This document shows, one piece after another, positions 34,377 through 42,161 of a stretch of 64,000 nt of DNA. A model generated the notes under the pieces. The model saw only the letters and a program-made list of their open reading frames with translations, was not told the origin of the DNA and searched no databases. The position numbers and the translations under genes are program-made. Position 1 is the first letter of the stretch, and each line of letters begins with the position of its first letter. The stretch is from the NCBI GenBank assembly GCA_964583335.1, contig CAZOVG010000007.1:62001-126000 (forward strand), written 5' to 3'. Origin of the DNA: JAGNKE01 sp964583335 (GTDB lineage: Bacteria; Pseudomonadota; Alphaproteobacteria; Micavibrionales; Micavibrionaceae).

Positions 34377-35040
34377 AGCCCTTAAGGATCTGGCCGATTA
34401 TATTGTCGAAAAGCTGGACGGCGACGTCGCGGGCTATTCGTTCGCCAAGGACGAGTTGATCCTGCACACCGACCCCAAGGCCCTGCCGCATGTCCTGCAA
34501 TTCCTGCGCGACAATCGCGAATGCCAGTTCCAGATTCTGATCGACATCACCGCCGTGGACTTCCCCGAACGCGCGGGGCGCTTCGAGGTCGTGTACAACC
34601 TGCTTTCCATCCGCCAGAACAACCGCGCCCGCGTGAAGGTCAGCGTGAACGAGGAGGAAATCGTGCCCAGCGCCGTAAGCCTCTTCAGCACCGCCGGCTG
34701 GTTCGAGCGCGAGGTGTGGGACATGTTCGGCATCCCCTTCGGCGGCAACCCCGACCTGCGCCGCATCCTGACCGATTATGGCTTTGAGGGCCACCCCCTG
34801 CGTAAGGACTTCCCCCTGACCGGATACGTCGAGGTCCGCTACGACGCCGAGGCCCGCCGCGTGGTTTACGAACCCGTCTCGCTGCCTCAGGATTTCCGCC
34901 GCTTCGATTTCCTCAGCCCGTGGGAGGGCATCACCGACGTGCAACTCCCCGGCGACGAAAAGGCCGTCTGCCCGCCGCACGGCTGGCTGCCCGTGAACAA
35001 GGACCCCGCCGGGAACGGAGGCAACGGCCATGGTGCTTAG
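34366..35040 (+). CDS. nuoC: NADH-quinone oxidoreductase subunit C
   Basis: This 224-residue peripheral-arm subunit carries DITAVDFPERAGRFEVVYNL, the signature WFEREVWDMFGIPFGGNPDL, and GHPLRKDFPLTGYVEVRYD. It is separate from nuoD, unlike the nuoCD fusion of enterobacteria. The start is a TTG overlapping the nuoB end by 11 bp; no better start lies nearby, so translational coupling is likely. It overlaps nuoD by 11 bp as well. Confidence 0.95.
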   Translation: MPGEALKDLADYIVEKLDGDVAGYSFAKDELILHTDPKALPHVLQFLRDNRECQFQILIDITAVDFPERAGRFEVVYNLLSIRQNNRARVKVSVNEEEIVPSAVSLFSTAGWFEREVWDMFGIPFGGNPDLRRILTDYGFEGHPLRKDFPLTGYVEVRYDAEARRVVYEPVSLPQDFRRFDFLSPWEGITDVQLPGDEKAVCPPHGWLPVNKDPAGNGGNGHGA

Positions 35041-36250
35041 GGAAGAGATCGAAACCCCCGACGTGGTGGTGGCGCAGGAAACCCAGATCCGCCCCTACAC
35101 AATGAATTTCGGGCCGCAGCATCCGGCCGCCCACGGCGTTCTGCGCCTCGTGCTGGAGTTGGACGGCGAGATCGTCGAACGCGCCGATCCGCATATCGGC
35201 CTGCTCCATCGCGGTACCGAGAAACTCATCGAATACAAAACCTACGTCCAGGCGCTGCCGTACTTCGACCGCCTCGATTACGTCGCCCCGATGAATCAGG
35301 AGCACGCCTTCGCGCTGGCCGTCGAAAAGCTGCTGGGCATTACGCCGCCCCTGCGCGCGCAATATATCCGCGTGCTGTTCGCCGAGCTGGGCCGCGTCCT
35401 GAACCACATCCTGAACATCACGACCTACGCGCTCGACGTCGGCGCCATCACGCCCGCCCTCTGGGGCTTTGAGGAGCGCGAGAAGGGCATGGAGTTCTAT
35501 GAGCGCGTCTGCGGCGCACGCCTGCACGCCAACTATTTCCGCCCCGGCGGCGTCCATCAGGATATGCCCGCTGGCCTCGCCGAGGATATGTTTGACTGGT
35601 GCGAAACCTTCCCCAAATTCCTCGCCGACCTCGAAACCCTGCTGACCGAAAACCGCATCTTCAAGCAACGCACCGTCGATATCGGCGTCGTCACGGCGGA
35701 ACAGGCGCTCGACTGGGGCTTCACCGGCCCGATGCTGCGCGGCTCCGGTATCCCGTGGGACCTGCGTAAGGCGCAACCCTACGACGTTTACGAAAAGATG
35801 GACTTCGACATTCCCATCGCCAAGACCGGCGATTGCTATGGCCGTTATCTGGTGCGCATGGCCGAAATGTACGAATCCCTCAAAATTATGAAACACTGCA
35901 TCGAGAAAATGCCCGAGGGCAACATCAAGATGAACGACTACAAGGTTTCCCCGCCGCCGCGCGCCGAGATGAAATCCTCGATGGAGGCGCTGATCCATCA
36001 CTTCAAGCTCTACACCGAGGGCTACCACGTGCCGGAGGGCGAAACCTACACCGCCGTCGAGGCGCCCAAGGGCGAGTTCGGCGTTTACCTTGTCTCCGAC
36101 GGCACGAACAAACCCTACCGCTGCCGCATCCGCGCTCCGGGCTTCGCGCACCTTCAGGCGCTCGACTTCATGAGCAAGGGCCACCAGCTGGCCGACGCCG
36201 TGGCCATCATCGGCTCGCTCGATATCGTCTTCGGGGAGATTGATCGGTGA
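35030..36250 (+). CDS. nuoD: NADH-quinone oxidoreductase subunit D
   Basis: This 406-residue subunit is the hydrogenase-large-subunit homologue that lines the quinone pocket. It opens with TMNFGPQHPAAHGVLRLVLE and has PHIGLLHRGTEKLIEYKTY, GARLHANYFRPGGVHQDMP, and the C-terminal KGEFGVYLVSDGTNKPYRCR. The C-terminus IGSLDIVFGEIDR is the usual end. After this gene the nuo order is interrupted by ~740 bp of foreign-looking DNA before nuoE. Confidence 0.96.
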   Translation: MVLREEIETPDVVVAQETQIRPYTMNFGPQHPAAHGVLRLVLELDGEIVERADPHIGLLHRGTEKLIEYKTYVQALPYFDRLDYVAPMNQEHAFALAVEKLLGITPPLRAQYIRVLFAELGRVLNHILNITTYALDVGAITPALWGFEEREKGMEFYERVCGARLHANYFRPGGVHQDMPAGLAEDMFDWCETFPKFLADLETLLTENRIFKQRTVDIGVVTAEQALDWGFTGPMLRGSGIPWDLRKAQPYDVYEKMDFDIPIAKTGDCYGRYLVRMAEMYESLKIMKHCIEKMPEGNIKMNDYKVSPPPRAEMKSSMEALIHHFKLYTEGYHVPEGETYTAVEAPKGEFGVYLVSDGTNKPYRCRIRAPGFAHLQALDFMSKGHQLADAVAIIGSLDIVFGEIDR

Positions 36251-36262
36251 TGGTTTAATAGT

Positions 36263-36505
36263 ATGACTAAAATTTCATACAAACATTTTCCTCTAAAATA
36301 CTATGTGGCCTTGGGTTTGAGCCTAATTTTCTTTTTTTCTGCCTTTATTTTTCGACACCATATTTGTAAAAATGCAATTTATGGCCTGATAAATAGCAGT
36401 GCCTGTACTGATGCAGTAACATCTTTAGCTATATTTATGCTGTTTAGTATTTTAGGTTGTATTTCTTTCATTTACTTTGTTTTTTGGTGCAGACAGATTT
36501 CATAA
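36263..36505 (+). CDS. Small AT-rich two-helix membrane protein
   Basis: This 80-residue protein has two strong hydrophobic segments, near residues 14-31 (YVALGLSLIFFFSAFIF) and 50-73 (SLAIFMLFSILGCISFIYFV), with a short loop between. The DNA is AT-rich compared with nuoD just upstream, suggesting recent acquisition. I recognise no family. It lies 12 bp after nuoD, so it would be transcribed with the nuo genes. It could be a non-coding remnant rather than a functional gene. Confidence 0.4.
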   Translation: MTKISYKHFPLKYYVALGLSLIFFFSAFIFRHHICKNAIYGLINSSACTDAVTSLAIFMLFSILGCISFIYFVFWCRQIS

Positions 36506-36579
36506 GTCACATAAACAAAAAGCTGAAAGTAAGAGTGAGTAAGTAAGTAATGTAATGTTGATAGTAACAAACCATATGA

Positions 36580-36604
36580 TTGTCATGCCCGCGAAGGCGG
36601 GCGA
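36580..36604 (+). repeat. Palindromic repeat, GC variant
   Basis: TTGTCATGCCCGCG begins a unit whose hairpin is GCCCGC (36587-36592) with GCGGGC (36597-36602) around GAAG. It is a diverged copy of the GTCATCCCTGCG repeat that follows 17 bp later. Confidence 0.6.
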
Positions 36605-36620
36605 CAGGCCAAACACCTAA

Positions 36621-36645
36621 TTGTCATCCCTGCGAAAGCAGGGAT
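36621..36645 (+). repeat. GTCATCCCTGCG palindromic repeat, left copy of the GIY-YIG cassette
   Basis: TTGTCATCCCTGCGAAAGCA continues to GGGAT, with TCCCTGC and GCAGGGA forming a 7-bp hairpin. It immediately precedes the GIY-YIG start codon, and an inverted copy closes the gene at the other end. Confidence 0.75.
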
Positions 36646-36656
36646 CGGGTAAACGA

Positions 36657-36980
36657 ATGAACGAAGGCTATTTTGTCTACATTCTGGCCAGCCGAAGAAA
36701 CACGGTTCTCTGTACCGGAGTAACCTCGAACCTGATGCAAAGGGTCTGGCAGCACAGACAGGGCTTGATCGAAGGGTTTACAAAAAAGTACAACGTCAAC
36801 AAATTGGTTTATTTTGAACAGTTTCAGGATATAAATGAGGCCATCCGGCGTGAAAAATGTATTAAGCGCTGGAAAAGAAACTGGAAAGAAGAGCTGATCG
36901 CGAAACTAAACCCGGATTGGAACGATCTGTTTACGGAGAAAATCGACGAGGTTCCTGCTTCCGCAGGAATGACAAGTTAA
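36657..36980 (+). CDS. GIY-YIG family nuclease, flanked by inverted repeats
   Basis: This 107-residue protein contains a compact GIY-YIG fold. YFVYILASRRNTVLCTGVTS represents the GIY...YIG-like strands (here VYI and CTGVT), then NLMQRVWQHRQG with the conserved Arg and His, and a C-terminal REKCIKRWKRNWKEELI with the active-site Glu region. The family is the YhbQ/UPF0213-like group of single-domain nucleases, whose roles are largely unknown. The last residues DEVPASAGMTS are encoded by the inverted copy of the palindromic repeat. An in-frame extension upstream of the ATG at 36657 reads through the left repeat and was excluded. Confidence 0.85.
   Translation: MNEGYFVYILASRRNTVLCTGVTSNLMQRVWQHRQGLIEGFTKKYNVNKLVYFEQFQDINEAIRREKCIKRWKRNWKEELIAKLNPDWNDLFTEKIDEVPASAGMTS
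36951..36976 (-). repeat. GTCATCCCTGCG palindromic repeat, inverted right copy
   Basis: Read on the minus strand it begins TTGTCATTCCTGCGG and forms a hairpin TTCCTGC/GCAGGAA. It encodes the C-terminus of the GIY-YIG protein, and with the left copy it bounds a ~355-bp unit lying between nuoD and nuoE. Confidence 0.75.
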
Positions 36981-36990
36981 AGTTGGCCAA

Positions 36991-37650
36991 ATGAAAAAGA
37001 GATTTGAAATCGACGCGGACTACCAGCCCGACACCTTCGCCTTCACGGAGAAATACAAAAAGAAGGCGCAGGAGGCGATCAACCTTTACCCCAAGGGGCG
37101 CCAGCAATCCGCCGTGATGCCGCTGCTCGACCTCGCGCAAAGACAGGTCGGGGAGGAGGGCGCAAAGGCCAACCCGCCCTACGGCGGCTGGATTCCCCGC
37201 GCCGCGATGGACACGATCGCCCGGATGCTCGACATGGCCCCGATCAAGGTCTATGAGGTCGCGACCTTCTATTCCATGTACAACCTCGCCCCCGTCGGCA
37301 AAAACCTGATCCAGCTCTGCACGACCACCCCCTGTTGGCTCTGCGGCAGCGACGAGATCGTAAAAACCTGCAAGGACCAACTCGGCATCGGCCTCGACGA
37401 AACCACGAAGGACGGAAAATTCACCCTCATGGAGGTCGAATGTCTCGGCGCCTGCGTGAACGCCCCGATGATCCAGATCAACGACGATTTCTATGAGGAC
37501 CTCACGCCCGGCACGATGAAGGAAATCCTCGAAACGCTGGCCAACGGCATGAAGCCCAAGGTCGGCTCCCAAAAGGGCCGCAAGGGCTCGATGGCCCTCT
37601 CCGGCCCGACGTCGCTGAAGGAAAAAGCCAAAAAGGCGGGGGTGGTCTGA
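36991..37650 (+). CDS. nuoE: NADH-quinone oxidoreductase subunit E
   Basis: This 219-residue thioredoxin-like subunit holds the [2Fe-2S] cluster N1a. Its ligands are visible as LCTTTPCWLC (C-x4-C) and VECLGACVNAP (C-x3-C). The N-terminal helical part includes PLLDLAQRQVGEEG and TFYSMYNLAP. A Lys-rich C-terminal extension follows residue ~190. nuoF starts 1 bp after the stop. Confidence 0.95.
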   Translation: MKKRFEIDADYQPDTFAFTEKYKKKAQEAINLYPKGRQQSAVMPLLDLAQRQVGEEGAKANPPYGGWIPRAAMDTIARMLDMAPIKVYEVATFYSMYNLAPVGKNLIQLCTTTPCWLCGSDEIVKTCKDQLGIGLDETTKDGKFTLMEVECLGACVNAPMIQINDDFYEDLTPGTMKEILETLANGMKPKVGSQKGRKGSMALSGPTSLKEKAKKAGVV

Positions 37651-37651
37651 C

Positions 37652-38935
37652 ATGCTCGACGACAAGGACAGAATTTTCACCAACATCTACGGCTGGGAAT
37701 CCTTCTCCCTCAAGGCCGCACAGAGACGCGGCGACTGGGACAACACAAAAGACCTGATCGCCAAGGGGCGCGAGGGGATCATCGCCGAAATCAAGGCCTC
37801 CGGCCTGCGCGGGCGCGGCGGCGCGGGCTTCCCAACGGGCCTCAAATGGTCCTTCATGCCCAAGGAATCGCCTGATGGCCGCCCGTCCTACCTCGTCATC
37901 AACGCCGACGAATCCGAGCCCGGAACGTGCAAGGACCGCGAGATCCTGCGCCATGACCCCCACAAACTTCTGGAGGGCGCGCTGATCGCGGGCTTCGCCA
38001 TGGGCGCCCACACCGCGTTCATCTACGTGCGCGGCGAGTTTTATCACGAAAGCTCCGAGCTGATGAAGGCGGTGGAGGAGGCGTACGACGCCGGACTCCT
38101 CGGCAAGAACGCCGCCGGATCGGGCTGGGACTTCGATGTCGTCGTCCACCGGGGCGCGGGCGCCTATATCTGCGGCGAGGAAACCGCCCTGATCGAAAGC
38201 CTCGAAGGCAAAAAGGGCCAGCCCCGCAACAAGCCGCCTTTCCCGGCGATGGCGGGCCTCTATTCCTGCCCCACCACCGTGAATAACGTCGAAACCATAG
38301 CCGTTGCCCCCACGATTTTGCGGCGCGGCGCGGGCTGGTTCTCGAAACTCGGCCTGAACGAGAAAAACGCGGGCACCAAGCTGTTCTGCATTTCCGGCCA
38401 CGTCAACCAGCCCTGTAACGTCGAGGAAGTCATGGGCATCCCCCTGCGCGAACTCCTCGAAAAACATTGCGGCGGCGTGCGCGGCGGATGGGATAACCTG
38501 CTCGCCGTCATTCCCGGCGGCTCCTCGACGCCCATGATCCCGAAAAATATCTGCGAAACCGTGAACATGGATTTCGACTCTCTCCGCGAGGTCGGCACAG
38601 GCCTCGGCACGGCGGGCGTGATCGTCATGGACAAAAGCACGGATGTGATCAAGGCCATCGCACGCCTCTCGCGCTTCTACATGCACGAAAGCTGCGGCCA
38701 GTGCACACCCTGCCGCGAGGGCACGGGCTGGCTCTGGCGCGTGATGACGCGAATGGTCGAAGGCCGCGCGAGCGTCGAGGAAATCGACCAGCTTTACGAG
38801 ATCACCAAGGAAATCGAAGGTCACACCATCTGCGCTCTCGGCGACGCCGCCGCATGGCCGGTGCAGGGCCTCATCAAGCATTTCCGCCCGGAAATGGAAC
38901 GCCGCATCATGGAATATCGCAAACGAGCGGCCTAA
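37652..38935 (+). CDS. nuoF: NADH-quinone oxidoreductase subunit F
   Basis: This 427-residue subunit binds NADH, FMN and the [4Fe-4S] cluster N3. It shows GLRGRGGAGFPTGLKWSFMP (FMN/NADH glycine-rich loop), NADESEPGTCKDREI, and the cluster ligands ESCGQCTPCREG plus a later Cys in GHTICALGD. Length and both ends are normal. After it, the nuo order is interrupted by ~8.7 kb before nuoG, which is read from the same strand. Confidence 0.97.
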   Translation: MLDDKDRIFTNIYGWESFSLKAAQRRGDWDNTKDLIAKGREGIIAEIKASGLRGRGGAGFPTGLKWSFMPKESPDGRPSYLVINADESEPGTCKDREILRHDPHKLLEGALIAGFAMGAHTAFIYVRGEFYHESSELMKAVEEAYDAGLLGKNAAGSGWDFDVVVHRGAGAYICGEETALIESLEGKKGQPRNKPPFPAMAGLYSCPTTVNNVETIAVAPTILRRGAGWFSKLGLNEKNAGTKLFCISGHVNQPCNVEEVMGIPLRELLEKHCGGVRGGWDNLLAVIPGGSSTPMIPKNICETVNMDFDSLREVGTGLGTAGVIVMDKSTDVIKAIARLSRFYMHESCGQCTPCREGTGWLWRVMTRMVEGRASVEEIDQLYEITKEIEGHTICALGDAAAWPVQGLIKHFRPEMERRIMEYRKRAA

Positions 38936-38941
38936 AATCGC

Positions 38942-39832
38942 TCAGGCGGCCTGCGCAAGACCGTCCTTGGAATCCCTGACGTACTTGATAAAGCCGTAAA
39001 GGTTTTCCGCATCCAGACCGTGCAGCATCAGCCGGAACCCGGATTCGATGGTGGAAAGCGGCACCATCGGGTGCTTGTTGTTCACAATCCCCATGATCGC
39101 GTCCCGGTTGAAAAGCGTGGCGGCATATATGGCGATCGTTTCGTCGAGTTGCAGGGAATTGCTCGCCCGCTCGAAATCCTCGCGCGACAGCAAAAGCGCG
39201 AACATCGGCGTATACAATTCAATCGCGCTCTGAAGATCGAGAAAATTATGCCACTTGTTCGGCAAGTTCTCGATCTCATGCTCAAAATCCTGAATGGCCG
39301 AAAAGTCGATCTGGTCCAGCGGAATGGGCGCCAGCCTCTTGTCGTGCGTCTTGAGATACTGGTTCATCAGAATGACGAAGTTATAAATGTTCAGATCGTG
39401 TTGAACGAAAACATTGTCCCGCAGGTCTTCGATCTTTTTGGGCAGAAGCGGGTGAGAGGGGAGCTTGCCGTCGGCCAGATTGTCGTTGAGAAACCGCAGA
39501 ACCTGCGACCCCATGTTGAAATGCCGCAGGATCAGATAATTCGCATCCCGGCTCACGAACGTCCGCATGCCCCAGCAGATAAGCGCATGAAGCACATTCG
39601 AAGACGTAAGCGCACGCGGCAGGAACAGCCGGATAAACCGGAATATGATGATGCTCAAGCGCGCCAGAGGCCGGACGATGGGCAAAAGAATCCGCCGTGA
39701 CCACGTATCGTTATTCCGCAAAAGCGCCTCTTTTGCGCTCTGGTCGATGAACGTGCTGTGATCCTGTGTCAGCGCGAACCAGGGGTTCGGATCGGCCATA
39801 TTATGCTGCGGTATCAGAAGATCTTGGTTCAT
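38942..39832 (-). CDS. Hypothetical protein of the ketosynthase/oxidase cassette
   Basis: This 296-residue protein is the last gene of a tight three-gene cluster on the minus strand, starting 18 bp after the haem-oxygenase-like gene. A membrane-proximal hydrophobic stretch lies near residues 50-72 (LLPIVRPLARLSIIIFRFIR, then LFLPRAL). Other visible features are CWGMRTFVSRDANYLILRHF, FVQHDLNIYNFVILMNQYLK, and NKWHNFLDLQSAIELYTPMF. I recognise no family. Several conserved-looking His, Asp and Glu residues suggest an enzyme or lipid-binding protein. The ATG at 39832 was preferred to an earlier TTG. Confidence 0.6.
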   Translation of the reverse strand: MNQDLLIPQHNMADPNPWFALTQDHSTFIDQSAKEALLRNNDTWSRRILLPIVRPLARLSIIIFRFIRLFLPRALTSSNVLHALICWGMRTFVSRDANYLILRHFNMGSQVLRFLNDNLADGKLPSHPLLPKKIEDLRDNVFVQHDLNIYNFVILMNQYLKTHDKRLAPIPLDQIDFSAIQDFEHEIENLPNKWHNFLDLQSAIELYTPMFALLLSREDFERASNSLQLDETIAIYAATLFNRDAIMGIVNNKHPMVPLSTIESGFRLMLHGLDAENLYGFIKYVRDSKDGLAQAA

Positions 39833-39850
39833 GAGAGGCTCCAAAAACGT

Positions 39851-40525
39851 CTAGAAATTTCCAATTTCCTCGATTTGTAATAAATACAACCGCGCGACGA
39901 CTTTAGCCGTCTTCACGATCGAAGCCCCCATGCCGGGAATGTCGAGTATACCCGATTTAAGCGCCTCCTCGAACTCCTCCATATGCCCGTCGTCATGATC
40001 CGCATGATACAAAAGGAAATTAACCTGCTCGTCCTGAAGCCCCAGCTGGTCGCGGATCGCCCGGCCCCATTCGCCGGCCTTGTTCTGGCCCAGCCCCTCG
40101 ATGATGAACATCGCGCCCAGCAGATCGAACGGGTTGGGTTGCGAGGCCCGGTGGAACATGAAGGCATTAAGGGCCTCCGTGCCGATATTCTTCTCGCCGT
40201 TCTGAATGTCTTCCAAAGCGCCGCCGATTGAGACGTAATTCTGCTCCAGCATCCGAAAATCCCGGTGTTCCGTCACGCAATGCCGCATGAATTGCGAACG
40301 CAACTCGAAAAAACGATCGTCGATGCTCGAAGCCGCCCGCGCGATCCATCGCCCGCCCTCGACGACCTGCTGCCTGTGGTTCAGCAAAAGGATCTTATAA
40401 TCCTCGACCCGGAACTTACCCCGGTTCAGCTTGTCGATCAGGGGCAGGGCATCCAGCTTGGATGAAAAATCCGCCCACACTTGCAACAGCGCCCGAAGAA
40501 CCTCTTCGCTGGTCTCGTAGTTCAT
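39851..40525 (-). CDS. Haem-oxygenase-like (HDO-type) iron-containing redox enzyme
   Basis: This 224-residue all-helical protein has the layout of the haem-oxygenase-like di-iron oxidases and PqqC/TenA relatives. Candidate metal ligands fall on successive helices: Glu56 (QQVVEGGRW), His82 and Glu86/His87 (RHCVTEHRDFRML), Glu143 (FIIEGLGQNK), and the cluster YHADHDDGHMEEF (His174, Asp177 or 178, His181). Such enzymes include UndA, which makes terminal alkenes from fatty acids, and several N- or C-oxygenating enzymes. The ATG shares one base with the stop of the ketosynthase gene (TGATG), so the two are translationally coupled. The substrate is unknown. Confidence 0.7.
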   Translation of the reverse strand: MNYETSEEVLRALLQVWADFSSKLDALPLIDKLNRGKFRVEDYKILLLNHRQQVVEGGRWIARAASSIDDRFFELRSQFMRHCVTEHRDFRMLEQNYVSIGGALEDIQNGEKNIGTEALNAFMFHRASQPNPFDLLGAMFIIEGLGQNKAGEWGRAIRDQLGLQDEQVNFLLYHADHDDGHMEEFEEALKSGILDIPGMGASIVKTAKVVARLYLLQIEEIGNF

Positions 40526-41649
40526 CAAACAACCTCCAGAAGCATAAATCCGTTCAAACACCGCCCGCTTTCGGGAACATGACACAAGATGAACTCACCG
40601 CGCTTAAGCCCTTTCTCGCGGCAGAGTTCCTCCAGCATGATGAAAATGGAAGCGGTCCCCGTATTGCCCTTAGTGTAAAGATTGCTGAACCATTTGTCCT
40701 CGTCAATCATCGCGCCGGCCTTCTTGAGCAGCGTGATCGTCTCCTCGCGCAGCGAATGAGAGGAGTAATGGCTGCACAAATGGTCGATCCGGTCGATGGC
40801 GATCTTTTTCCGGTCGATCAGGTCCAGATAATGCGAAACCCAGACCGGGATCATCCGCTTAAGCAAGGCGAAATCCTGCGTCAGCATGATCGCCCCGGCG
40901 CGCGCCGCGTCGGCGGGGCTCTCGTAATCCCCCCAATGCAGGGTCTCATCGCCGCTTTTAAGCCCTCCGGCCATCATGCACGTGTCGAAACGATCAGCGA
41001 AAGAGCGCAACTCGATCCAGTGAATTTTAAGCGAGATCTGGCTCCGGTTGGGTTTGTTCTCCAAGATAAACGCTCCCGCGCCGTCGGAAAGCGTAAATCG
41101 CAAAAAGTCGATCTCCATGGGAACCGTCCCGTCTTCGCGGACCATCGCGGTGCCCTCGTAATATCCGGGCCGGAAATAGCGGCTCGGAAAATCGCTGCCG
41201 CACGCCGCCGCGCAATCATGCTCGCCCGCCTTGATCTGAAGATACGCGGACTTGATGGCCATCAGGGCGCTGGCGCAGACGCTCTGAAAATTGGCGATCT
41301 CGATCGGCGGAATCTCAAGCGCCGCGTGCGTATGCGAGGCCACGCCCGGCAAGATCAAATCGCCGACGGTCGTCGATGTCGCAAGAAATCCGATATCCTT
41401 GAGCGTCACCTCCGATTGCGCCGCAGCCTGCCGGATGGCCAGCGCGGCCATCTCGCTCACGCTATAAGGTTTTCCGCGCTCCCGCCCGAAGGCATAATGC
41501 CGCGTCTTGATTTTATTCTGCCGCAAGACGAACGCGCGGTTGCGCGAGGGAATCCCGTTGATAAGCCCGATGAAATCTTCCATCTCGCCCGAGGCGACGG
41601 GCGGCCCCGGAAGGAAAGCGCCAAGCCCGTTAATGAAAACGTCGCGCAT
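40525..41649 (-). CDS. 3-oxoacyl-ACP synthase III-like ketosynthase
   Basis: This 374-residue thiolase-fold enzyme has a FabH-type arrangement. The nucleophile is Cys125 in IANFQSVCASALMA, the active-site His is probably His294 in CSHYSSHSL, and the Asn is Asn329 in YTKGNTGTASIF. DGAGAFILE near residue 190 is a KAS III signature. It is longer than housekeeping FabH (~320) and is not in a fab operon, so a specialised condensing role is likely. It leads a cluster with a haem-oxygenase-like oxidase and a 296-residue unknown, all inside the nuo locus. The ATG at 41649 was chosen over a TTG nine bases upstream. Confidence 0.8.
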   Translation of the reverse strand: MRDVFINGLGAFLPGPPVASGEMEDFIGLINGIPSRNRAFVLRQNKIKTRHYAFGRERGKPYSVSEMAALAIRQAAAQSEVTLKDIGFLATSTTVGDLILPGVASHTHAALEIPPIEIANFQSVCASALMAIKSAYLQIKAGEHDCAAACGSDFPSRYFRPGYYEGTAMVREDGTVPMEIDFLRFTLSDGAGAFILENKPNRSQISLKIHWIELRSFADRFDTCMMAGGLKSGDETLHWGDYESPADAARAGAIMLTQDFALLKRMIPVWVSHYLDLIDRKKIAIDRIDHLCSHYSSHSLREETITLLKKAGAMIDEDKWFSNLYTKGNTGTASIFIMLEELCREKGLKRGEFILCHVPESGRCLNGFMLLEVV

Positions 41650-41727
41650 GGGCACCAATCGGCATAACTAAACCTCGGGACGAAGACATAACCAATAAAG
41701 GCTTAAAAAAGAGGGGTAAGTCAAGCG

Positions 41728-42090
41728 TCAGGAGGCCGGAGGCGCATCCTCAGGATCTTCTTCGTCGTTGATGATCTTGAGCGGAATCATGAAACTTTCC
41801 TTGGCCGTAAGGGATTGCATGTCCATGATGTTGAACTTCACCTGCTCCCGCTCCAGAAAAAACTCCACAAGCTCGTCTTTGAGCGGTGTCCCAAGATCCT
41901 TCTTCTCGCCATCGAAAATGAAAATAAGATGATGGTCGTTAAGATCAAGCTCAAGACGTCGCAGCTTTTTCTTGAACGGCTTGTCGATCAGGATAGCCAG
42001 CCCGCGCATTTTTTTATTGGCGTAAATATCGATCAGAAGCTCGTCGGTGACGGAGGCGCGGCTATTGCTCTTTTTGAAAACGTCAAACAT
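41728..42090 (-). CDS. Hypothetical cytoplasmic protein
   Basis: This 120-residue protein begins MFDVFKKSNSRASVTDELLI. It has an alpha/beta pattern with FKKKLRRLELDLNDHHLIFI and VEFFLEREQVKFNIMDMQ, and an acidic Pro-rich tail. There is no signal peptide or membrane segment. I do not recognise the family. The ATG at 42090 was preferred to an extension through 42117 that adds an unlikely start. It is 78 bp upstream of the ketosynthase gene and on the same strand, so it could be part of that transcript. Confidence 0.5.
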   Translation of the reverse strand: MFDVFKKSNSRASVTDELLIDIYANKKMRGLAILIDKPFKKKLRRLELDLNDHHLIFIFDGEKKDLGTPLKDELVEFFLEREQVKFNIMDMQSLTAKESFMIPLKIINDEEDPEDAPPAS

Positions 42091-42161
42091 AACAAAATGA
42101 TACCAGAGCGCCCCCAAGACGCGCCAGCCTCAAAACAATCAAAACGGAGGAATTTAACGGC

